From contig VAXD01000018.1 of NCBI GenBank assembly GCA_005884155.1, forward strand, positions 1-7,044: a stretch of 7,044 bases of DNA, read 5' to 3'. The notes below the pieces were generated by a model, which saw only the letters and a program-made list of their open reading frames with translations, was not told the origin of the DNA and did no database searches. Positions 1 through 5,212 of the stretch are shown here, piece after piece. Every line of letters starts with the position of its first letter. Position 1 is the stretch's first letter. The translations under genes and the position numbers were made by a program. Source of the DNA: Actinomycetota bacterium (lineage in GTDB: Bacteria; Actinomycetota; Thermoleophilia; Gaiellales; Gaiellaceae).

Positions 1-444
1 GACGTTGTAGCGCCCGACCGCGAGCGCGAAGCCGAGGCCAGCGAGCGCGAGCGTGGCCGCGCCGCCGAGCGCGCGCTCGAGCAGCACCGATCCCGCGACG
101 GGCCCGCCCTGTCCGGGGTGCCGCTTGGCCGTCTCGAAGATCCGCACAGCGTCACCGCCGACCGCGGTCGGCAGCACCTGCCCGGCCGTGTAGGCGACGA
201 AGTAAGCGCGCACGAGCCACGCGAGCCGGTCGTGGATCCCGCGCGCGGCGAGCAGCTTCTGCCAGCGCCAGGCCATCGGCCAGACCGAAAGCACCATGAT
301 CGCGAGCGCGAGGAGGAAGTAGCCGACGCTGGCGTGCGCCAGGATGTGCCCGACCCGCCGGATATCGATCTTCCAGACGATGTACGCGGTGCAGAGGCCG
401 GTGACGACGAGCGTCGCCGCGACCCGGAGGGAACGCCTCCTCAA
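1..444 (-). CDS. Flippase-like integral membrane protein (LPG synthase TM-region family), N-terminal part
   Basis: Reverse-strand frame from a TTG at 444 to the window edge, 148 residues, cut off at the C-terminus. It reads as a polytopic membrane protein: hydrophobic segments at about residues 7-24, 40-57, 76-94 and 126-143. The family signature is clear, with LPTAVGGDAVRI at 91-102 and SVLLERALG at 119-127, as in the lysylphosphatidylglycerol synthase transmembrane region family (PF03706/COG0392). Members of that family flip or transfer lipid-linked molecules in the cytoplasmic membrane; the substrate here is unknown. TTG at 444 is chosen because an in-frame TGA, the stop of the upstream ATP-grasp gene, lies two codons earlier and no other start codon precedes the first membrane segment. 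No good ribosome site lies before it, so translation is probably coupled to the gene upstream. The visible part cannot show whether a soluble domain follows. Family call confident, function open. Confidence 0.85.
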   Translation of the reverse strand, partial: MRRRSLRVAATLVVTGLCTAYIVWKIDIRRVGHILAHASVGYFLLALAIMVLSVWPMAWRWQKLLAARGIHDRLAWLVRAYFVAYTAGQVLPTAVGGDAVRIFETAKRHPGQGGPVAGSVLLERALGGAATLALAGLGFALAVGRYNV

Positions 445-447
445 GTG

Positions 448-1557
448 TCAGACAACCTGGGCATCCGCCGCACGGAAGCGTATGCACTCGGCCGCGCGCG
501 TCGCCCGCTCGAGAGCCTCTTCGCGGGTGGACCCGGTCGCAAGGACGGCGCCGGCGCGGTCGGAGCCGCGGTAGGCGCTCACCCAGCCGACGCCTCGGAT
601 CGCCGCCGCGTCCTCGAGTCCGCCCGGCTCGCCGTCGCCGGCGAGGAAGCGGACGCAGGCCGCGCCCACCCGTCGTCTCGTTCTGAGACGTCGATCCGAG
701 ACAGGCTCTCCGAGTGCCGCCGAGAGCGCCAGGCCGTCGAGGTCGATCCCGAGCGCGGCGTGGCAGAGCTCCGCGTCGTGGCCGCCGCCCAGGCGCGCCG
801 AGAGCTCGAGCACCTTCGGGCCGTCCTGGTCGATGCGGATGCGCGTCACGGTCGGGCCGTCGTGGATGCCGAGCGCTCCGGCCGCTTCCCTGGCGAGGGC
901 CGCGGCCGCGCGGGCATGCTCGCTTTCCCAGACGTCGGCGAGGGGCGCACGGTCGGTCACGGTCAGTGGGTGGAAGACGCCGTCTCGCGAGAAGGCGTTG
1001 ACGCTGACGACCGGCGCCTCCGCAAGCTCCTCGACGAGGCAGAGCCCCATCCGCGAGCCGCGCAACGCCGCCTTGACCGCGGAGCGGAGCTCCTTGGACG
1101 AGCGGACGACCGCTCGGGCGCGGCGGCCTTGGCGGTCCGGTGGGCGCACCAGGCACGGCACGCCGACTACCTCGTCAGGGGTCGAGATCACCCGCCAGCC
1201 GGTTTGCGGCACGCCTGCGTCGGCGAGGCGCTCGCGCTGGCGTAGCTTCGACGTCGAAAGCACCGCGGTCTCCGGCGCGAGCGGGTGCGGGATGCCCAGC
1301 CGCGCGGCGATCCGAGCTGCGGCTCCGACGGGCTGGTCGGCCCCGGGCGCGATCACGCCGTCGATTCGTTCGGCCTCGGCAAGGCGCTCGAGCGCAGGCT
1401 CGTCGTCGACGGGCACGATTGCGCGGCGGTCCGCGTACGCGAATCCGGGCGCGGCCGGGTCGCGGTCGACCGCGATCACGAACAGCCCGCGGGCTCGCGC
1501 CGCCTCGAGCAACCCGAGCTGCGCTGCCCCCGCCCCGAGAACGAGTAATCGTTCCAC
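448..1557 (-). CDS. ATP-grasp carboxylate ligase-like protein with altered nucleotide-binding residues
   Basis: 369 residues from GTG 1557, preceded by GGGAGGGG at a 6-nt spacing. The N-terminal Rossmann-like pre-ATP-grasp domain begins LLVLGAGAAQLGLLEAA (residues 4-20) and carries a DQ pair at 74-75. The ATP-grasp core follows: Lys104 in a DK-type position, then the active-site block ELSARLGGGHDAEL at 251-264 with Glu251 (metal) and Arg255 (substrate/phosphate). ATP-grasp enzymes join a carboxylate to an amine or thiol through an acyl-phosphate. Two canonical elements are degenerate: the VKP lysine is Arg138 (LVRPPD), and the usual G-x-E hinge motif is AEAPVVSVNAF (179-189) without that glutamate. 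Activity may therefore be altered or absent. The protein is paralogous to the ATP-grasp at 4010-5212. It heads a minus-strand pair with the flippase-like gene, with only CAC between the TGA and the next TTG. Substrate unknown. Confidence 0.88.
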   Translation of the reverse strand: MERLLVLGAGAAQLGLLEAARARGLFVIAVDRDPAAPGFAYADRRAIVPVDDEPALERLAEAERIDGVIAPGADQPVGAAARIAARLGIPHPLAPETAVLSTSKLRQRERLADAGVPQTGWRVISTPDEVVGVPCLVRPPDRQGRRARAVVRSSKELRSAVKAALRGSRMGLCLVEELAEAPVVSVNAFSRDGVFHPLTVTDRAPLADVWESEHARAAAALAREAAGALGIHDGPTVTRIRIDQDGPKVLELSARLGGGHDAELCHAALGIDLDGLALSAALGEPVSDRRLRTRRRVGAACVRFLAGDGEPGGLEDAAAIRGVGWVSAYRGSDRAGAVLATGSTREEALERATRAAECIRFRAADAQVV

Positions 1558-1563
1558 CTAGCG

Positions 1564-1571
1564 CCCCTCCC
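1564..1571 (-). promoter_or_regulatory. Strong Shine-Dalgarno of the 1557 ATP-grasp gene
   Basis: On the minus strand the bases read GGGAGGGG, 6 nt before GTG 1557, and a TAG stop directly precedes the GTG in frame. This fixes the start. It is one of the few clear ribosome sites in the window; the plus-strand genes starting at 1775 and 3150 lack one. Confidence 0.7.
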
Positions 1572-1581
1572 AGCAATGAGC

Positions 1582-1702
1582 GCCCGTCTCTCGCCCGCTA
1601 TCACGCTGCGCCAGAGCCCACCCTCGCGCTTGCCCAGGCAACCAGCCTGGGCCGCGGGCGAGTGCGGCCTCTGGCTTGGTGCTAGCGAACGAGAGTCTGG
1701 GC
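1582..1702. repeat. Imperfect ~121-bp palindrome in the divergent intergenic region
   Basis: Nested arms pair almost symmetrically around position 1642. From outside in: GCCC 1582-1585 with 1699-1702; CTCTCG 1588-1593 with CGAGAG 1690-1695; CGCTA 1596-1600 with TAGCG 1683-1687; CAC 1602-1604 with GTG 1679-1681; GCCAGAG 1610-1616 with CTCTGGC 1669-1675; CTCGC 1623-1627 with GCGAG 1658-1662; GCCCAGGC 1632-1639 with GCCTGGGC 1645-1652 around an AACCA loop. Either strand would fold into a long hairpin with small internal loops. On the minus strand the base of the hairpin lies 10 nt before the ribosome site of the ATP-grasp gene, so it may be a structured leader. A miniature inverted-repeat element is the main alternative. 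There is no coding potential of note. Confidence 0.75.
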
Positions 1703-1727
1703 ATCATCACTGGCAGGAGCGCAATCC

Positions 1728-1768
1728 ATTGTCGCGATCGGGCGAGACGACGCCGGACCTGCGACAAT
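1728..1768. promoter_or_regulatory. Spaced 8-bp inverted repeat with candidate divergent -10 boxes
   Basis: ATTGTCGC (1728-1735) and GCGACAAT (1761-1768) form a perfect inverted repeat separated by 25 bp. Each copy ends in GACAAT, which resembles a -10 hexamer (TANNNT with the first base changed). The plus-strand copy ends 6 nt before GTG 1775, suiting a leaderless transcript of the eIF2B-like gene. The minus-strand copy would start a transcript near 1721 that carries the whole palindrome as its leader. No convincing -35 was found for either copy. The repeat could equally be the two half-sites of an operator. Confidence 0.35.
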
Positions 1769-1774
1769 CAGCAC

Positions 1775-2635
1775 GTGACGACCGTCCTCGGGGAGAGGAT
1801 CGAGGAGCTTCGATCCGACCGCCAGCATGGCGGCAGCTGGATGGCGCGCCGCGCGGTCGAAGCGCTGGTGCAGGAGTCCGAGCACGAGGCTACGAGCGGC
1901 GAAGAACTGTTGGAGCGGCTGTCCTCGGCCGGCCGCGAGCTGGCCGCGAGCCGGCCGGGCATCGGCGCGGTCGCGGGCGCGGTAGGCCGCCTGCTTGCGT
2001 GCGCCCAGATCGGCGCGAATCTCGAGGCCGAGCAGCTCCGTCAGCTCGTTCGCGCCGAGGCCGAGGCATTGGTCCACAGCGGCCGCCGCGCCGCGGCCTC
2101 GATCGCGATCCAGCTCCAGGAGCGGCTGACCGACGCGGTCGTCCTGACGCATTCGGCCTCCGCAACCGTCCGCGAGGCGCTGCTGCGCACGCCGCCCGAG
2201 CGCGTGATCTGCACGGTCTCGGGGCCGCAGGAGGAAGGCCGCATGTTCGCGCACGAGCTGCGCAAGGAGGGTCTGCAGGTCGAGCTCGTGGACGACGCTG
2301 TTGCCCCGTCGCAACTGGAGTGGGCGACGCTGCTCCTACTCGGCGCCGACACCGTCTACCGCTGCGGCACCCTCTGCAACAAGCCGGGCACGCGCGACCT
2401 CGCCGAATGCGCGGCCGACGAGGGCGTCCCAACGGTCGTCGCCTGCGAAGTCCTCAAGCTCGCCCCGATCGAGCTGGGCGACGCGGCGTCAGTCGGCGAC
2501 CGCGAGCTGACGCCGCCCGAGCTGATCGACTGCATCATCACCGAGGAAGGCTGCTTCCTCCCGGAGGACGTCGCCGCCCTCGTAGACCGAACGCCGTTCC
2601 TCCGCGAGGGCTACGCACTCCTGCGCCGCGCGTAA
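1775..2635 (+). CDS. eIF2B-alpha/MtnA/ribose-1,5-bisphosphate isomerase superfamily protein lacking the catalytic Cys
   Basis: 286 residues from GTG 1775, a normal length for the small eIF2B-related proteins (PF01008). The first helices carry DRQHGGSWMARRAVEAL (15-31), like the family's early D-x-x-HG stretch. The Rossmann-like C-terminal half shows LTHSAS at 124-129, SGPQEEG at 149-155, VDDA at 172-175, LGAD at 189-192, NKPGT at 202-206 and a TPPELIDCIITEEG segment at 246-259, in the usual order. In MtnA and archaeal ribose-1,5-bisphosphate isomerase the THC motif carries the catalytic cysteine; here that position is Ser127, while Asp192 is kept. It may therefore be a binding or regulatory protein rather than an isomerase. 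The reading frame extends upstream to 1676, but family similarity begins at about 1775 and a -10-like box lies 6 nt before it, with no Shine-Dalgarno. It is transcribed alone, divergent from the ATP-grasp pair. Family confident, ligand unknown. Confidence 0.85.
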   Translation: MTTVLGERIEELRSDRQHGGSWMARRAVEALVQESEHEATSGEELLERLSSAGRELAASRPGIGAVAGAVGRLLACAQIGANLEAEQLRQLVRAEAEALVHSGRRAAASIAIQLQERLTDAVVLTHSASATVREALLRTPPERVICTVSGPQEEGRMFAHELRKEGLQVELVDDAVAPSQLEWATLLLLGADTVYRCGTLCNKPGTRDLAECAADEGVPTVVACEVLKLAPIELGDAASVGDRELTPPELIDCIITEEGCFLPEDVAALVDRTPFLREGYALLRRA

Positions 2636-2642
2636 GCCGCAA

Positions 2643-2657
2643 CGGTGCCTGGCACCG
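2643..2657. terminator. Perfect 15-bp palindrome between convergent genes, candidate two-way terminator
   Basis: CGGTGCC-T-GGCACCG lies in the 22-bp gap between the TAA of the eIF2B-like gene (ends 2635) and the TAG of the lipoprotein gene (ends 2658), abutting the latter. As RNA it forms a 5-6 bp GC-rich stem on either strand. No U-tract follows, so it would be a weak or atypical terminator; it could also be a dispersed palindromic repeat. Confidence 0.45.
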
Positions 2658-3215
2658 CTACGAGATCGAGTCTTCGGGGAGTGGGATCAGGCGGGCTCGG
2701 TCGCGAACGTCTTGCATGAGAGTCAGCGCTCGGCGGGCGTCGACTACCGAACGGTTCCAGTCGCGCGTGTAGGCGTCGCTTCCCGGCGGGTGACGGAGCG
2801 CATCGGCTCGCGCTGTGAGGCCTTCGATCAGTAGTTCCTTCGCCTGCGCGGTCTCACCGGTGGTGCGGTCGGCTCGCAGGCGCGCGAGAGCAGCCACGAC
2901 GACGTTGCGGAACGAGCGAGCTTCCGCCGACAGCCCGCGGCGGTCTCGATAGGCGAGCTCGTACGCGGTCAGGGCGTGGCTGACGGGCTCGTAGTCGGCG
3001 ACCAGGCGCTGTTGCTGGGCGTCGAGCTGGCGGAATGTCAGCTCGGGAGCGGGTGGAGGTGGCGCAGGCCCCCGCTTCTGCGAGCTGTGGCAGCCGGCCA
3101 ACGCGAGCACGGCCAGGAGCGCGCAGGCGCGCCAGTAGACTCGCCCGCGATGAGAGTCCTGGTCACGGGAGCGTCGGGCTTCGTCGGGCGCGCGCTCGTG
3201 GAGGAGCTGCGTCAC
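2658..3215 (-). CDS. Small secreted lipoprotein of unknown function
   Basis: Up to 185 residues. The signal peptide is clear: Arg-rich n-region, hydrophobic ALLAVLALA (32-40) and a lipobox LAGC at 39-42, so the mature protein would start at lipid-modified Cys42. A proline-rich linker (PAPPPPAPE, 50-58) is followed by a charged, helix-prone domain rich in Ala, Arg and Leu (about 60-175), as in many small envelope-anchored helical proteins. I do not recognise a named family. The start is uncertain: GTG 3215 is the only usual start codon upstream of the hydrophobic core, but it gives a long 28-residue n-region, has no ribosome site and makes the gene overlap the divergent epimerase by 66 bp. A shorter product from a rare start such as CTG is possible. 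It ends next to the convergent eIF2B-like gene. Confidence 0.7.
   Translation of the reverse strand: MTQLLHERAPDEARRSRDQDSHRGRVYWRACALLAVLALAGCHSSQKRGPAPPPPAPELTFRQLDAQQQRLVADYEPVSHALTAYELAYRDRRGLSAEARSFRNVVVAALARLRADRTTGETAQAKELLIEGLTARADALRHPPGSDAYTRDWNRSVVDARRALTLMQDVRDRARLIPLPEDSIS
3136..3141 (+). promoter_or_regulatory. Candidate -10 box (TAGACT) for a leaderless epimerase operon
   Basis: TAGACT fits TANNNT and ends 8 nt before ATG 3150, and no Shine-Dalgarno precedes that ATG. This matches the layout of leaderless actinobacterial promoters. No clear -35 is seen. The box lies inside the oppositely oriented lipoprotein gene, just before the bases that encode its signal peptide. Confidence 0.45.
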
Positions 3216-4013
3216 GGGGAGCGAGCTTACGAGGTCTTACCGCTCGGACGGGACGACGGCGACCTCGCGGACGAGGGAGTCGCCGAACGCGCGATCGCCG
3301 ACACCCGTCCAGACGCGATCGTTCACGCAGCCGCACGGATTGGCGTGGTCCGCTGCGAGGACGAGCCCGAGCTCGCGCTGCGCTCCAACGTTCTAGCGAC
3401 GGTCCAGGTCGCCCGCGCCTGCACCACGCACGGCGCCCGGCTTGCGTACGTTTCGACAGCCGACGTCTACGGCATGGCCGCGATCGCCGACGAAGAGACC
3501 CCTCCGGCCCCCGAGAGCCTGTACGCGCTGACCAAGCTGTGGGGCGAGGAGGCCGCGCGGCTGTACACCCCGGACCGGCTGTTGATCCTGCGGCTCGCGA
3601 ACCCCTACGGTCCCGGTGTCGAGCCTGGGGAGGGAAAGGGTGCCGTGCCGACGATGCTCCACCAGGCCGAGAGCGGCGAGCGGATCCCCGCCTACCGGGG
3701 AGAGGCGCGGAGCTGGTGCTGGATCGGCGACGTCGCCCGCGCGGTGCGGTTGGTGCTGGAGTCCGGCGAGGACGGCGTCTTCAACGTCGGCACCGACGCC
3801 GACCCGGTCGCCCTGACCGACGTCGCCCGGCTCGCGTGCGCTGCGACCGGCGCTTCCGAGGACCTGATCGACGAAGTCGAGCCGCCTGCCGGCCGCGTGG
3901 CGCCCGTGATCGGCATCGAGCGCCTACGCGCTCTCGGCTGGCGGGCGGAGGTCGGTCTGGAGGACGGCTTGCGGCTGCTGCTCGAGGCGTGGCACACGGC
4001 GCCCGCGGCGTGA
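3150..4013 (+). CDS. NAD(P)-dependent nucleotide-sugar epimerase/dehydratase (extended SDR)
   Basis: 287 residues from ATG 3150, a slightly short extended SDR. The nucleotide-binding glycine motif TGASGFVG is at 6-13, immediately after the first strand, which fixes the start. HAAA at 59-62, VSTADVYG at 101-108 (Ser102/Thr103) and the catalytic YALTK at 125-129 (Tyr125, Lys129) complete the active site. RLANPYGPG (148-156) and WCWIGDVARA (189-198) are typical of WcaG/GalE-like sugar-nucleotide enzymes. These enzymes oxidise and reduce a nucleotide-linked hexose at C4 or nearby during epimerisation, dehydration or reduction in the cytoplasm. The exact reaction cannot be read from the sequence. 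It is the first gene of a coupled operon: its TGA overlaps the GTG of the second ATP-grasp gene by 4 nt. Transcription may begin leaderless at or near the ATG. Confidence 0.92.
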   Translation: MRVLVTGASGFVGRALVEELRHGERAYEVLPLGRDDGDLADEGVAERAIADTRPDAIVHAAARIGVVRCEDEPELALRSNVLATVQVARACTTHGARLAYVSTADVYGMAAIADEETPPAPESLYALTKLWGEEAARLYTPDRLLILRLANPYGPGVEPGEGKGAVPTMLHQAESGERIPAYRGEARSWCWIGDVARAVRLVLESGEDGVFNVGTDADPVALTDVARLACAATGASEDLIDEVEPPAGRVAPVIGIERLRALGWRAEVGLEDGLRLLLEAWHTAPAA

Positions 4014-5212
4014 GGCGCGCGTTCGTCCTCGTCGGCGGCTCCCGCTCACAGCTCGGGCTGCTCGAGCAGGCGCGCGCGCTCGGGCACGAGGTCTGCGTCG
4101 TGGACGGCGCAGAGACCGCACCGCTGCTCGCGGACGCCGACATCGGGATCGTCCGGAACTTCGTCGACGTCGCCGCTGTCCTCGCCGACCTGCGGGCGCA
4201 CGAGGTCGAGCCGGTCGCGGTCGCGACGATGGGCTCCGACCAAGCCGTGCTGCCCACCGCACGCCTCGCCCACCGGCTCGGGCTCCCGGGCCTCCCGGTG
4301 CGGACAGCCGAGATCGTCGCGGACAAGCGCAAGATGCGAGCGGCGTTCGAGGCCGCCGGAGTCCCTGCCGCGGCCGGCCGCGAGGTCAAGAGCGTCGAGG
4401 ATGCAGCCGCCGCGTTCGAGGTGACCGGGCGGGCCGTCGTCAAGCCCGTCGACGGCTCGGCGCAACGCGGCGTAACCGAGGTTCGCTCGGCGGAAGAGCT
4501 GCCTGCCGCCTTCGAGCGCGCGCTCGCGGCCTCCCGCACGGGCGCCATCGTGCTCGATCAGTACCTCGAAGGCGACGAGCTCACGATCAACGGCTTCCTG
4601 TTGGACGGCGAGTACTTCCCGATGAGCATCACGAAGCGGCTGCTGCACCCGCCGCCGCCGCTCGGCGTCTGCATCGCGCACCGCTATCCGTCTGGCCTCT
4701 CGCCCGAGCGTGAGCGTGAGCTCTTCCGCATCGCCCAGCTCGCGAGCGATGCCGTCGGGATCGAGACCGGCCCTTCGTACGTGCAGGTCCGCGAGTCGTT
4801 CGTGATCGAAGTCGGCGCCCGCCTTGGCGGTGGCAAGGATGCCGAGCTGGCGCAGCTCGTGACCGGCTTCGACGCGATCCGCGCGAACACGCTCTGGGCG
4901 CTCGGCGAGCTCTCCGTGGATGACCTCGGCCGGCGCGAGCCGAGCGCGACCCACGGCCAGGTTCGCTTCGTCGTCGCGCCGCCCGGGCGGATCATCCGGC
5001 TCGACGCCGAGCCGGCGCTCGCGCTCGACGGCGTGCACGAGGCCGGCTTCTACTGGCGCGAGGGGATGACGCTGCCGCCGCTTACCTCTGGCGCGGAGCG
5101 GCTCGGCTATCTCGTCCTCACAGCCGGCGGCGAGCAAGAGCTAGACGATCTGACCGACCGCGCCTTCAAAGCGCTCCATGTCGAGATCGCCGTCGAGCAA
5201 GTCCCGGCGTGA
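4010..5212 (+). CDS. ATP-grasp carboxylate-amine ligase-like protein (canonical active site)
   Basis: 400 residues from GTG 4010, which overlaps the epimerase stop in GTGA; the open frame continues far upstream but only as a shadow of the epimerase. The Rossmann-like N-domain begins AFVLVGGSRSQLGLLEQ (4-20), with GSDQ at 75-78. The ATP-grasp domain has DK at 105-106, VVKPVDGSAQRG at 143-154 with Lys145, the hinge LDQYLEGDELTINGF at 182-196 with Glu190, and EVGARLGGGKDAEL at 267-280 with Glu267 and Arg271. All core ATP- and metal-binding positions are present, so it should be active. It probably couples a carboxylate to an amine via an acyl-phosphate; the substrate is unknown. About 120 further residues form a C-terminal domain as in CarB/PurK-like relatives. 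It is paralogous to the protein at 448-1557. Its place between a sugar-nucleotide SDR and a glycosyltransferase suggests modification of a sugar or glycan precursor. Confidence 0.9.
   Translation: MRRAFVLVGGSRSQLGLLEQARALGHEVCVVDGAETAPLLADADIGIVRNFVDVAAVLADLRAHEVEPVAVATMGSDQAVLPTARLAHRLGLPGLPVRTAEIVADKRKMRAAFEAAGVPAAAGREVKSVEDAAAAFEVTGRAVVKPVDGSAQRGVTEVRSAEELPAAFERALAASRTGAIVLDQYLEGDELTINGFLLDGEYFPMSITKRLLHPPPPLGVCIAHRYPSGLSPERERELFRIAQLASDAVGIETGPSYVQVRESFVIEVGARLGGGKDAELAQLVTGFDAIRANTLWALGELSVDDLGRREPSATHGQVRFVVAPPGRIIRLDAEPALALDGVHEAGFYWREGMTLPPLTSGAERLGYLVLTAGGEQELDDLTDRAFKALHVEIAVEQVPA

Noticed and set aside
118..1245. Long plus-strand open frame of 375 codons over the left part
   Set aside because: It lies opposite the clear ATP-grasp and flippase-like genes. 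The translation is Arg/Gly/Asp-rich low-complexity text without family motifs, typical of antisense frames in GC-rich DNA.
1610..1675. Possible tRNA, suggested by the 7-bp stem GCCAGAG/CTCTGGC
   Set aside because: The length is too short, there is no TTCGA-type T-loop and no D-arm or anticodon arm; the stem is part of the concentric palindrome.
1558..1767. Small 69-codon minus-strand frame in the intergenic region
   Set aside because: It runs through the palindrome and the ribosome site of the next gene, shows no motif or own ribosome site, and is likely chance.
1576..2772. 398-codon plus-strand frame overlapping the eIF2B-like gene
   Set aside because: The other frame carries the GAD and NKPGT family motifs in order; this one is Arg/Pro-rich and shows none.
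3035..4009. Upstream extension of the second ATP-grasp frame
   Set aside because: The sequence before GTG 4010 is an out-of-frame copy of the epimerase region without motifs. GTG 4010 gives the usual ATP-grasp N-terminus and a GTGA overlap.
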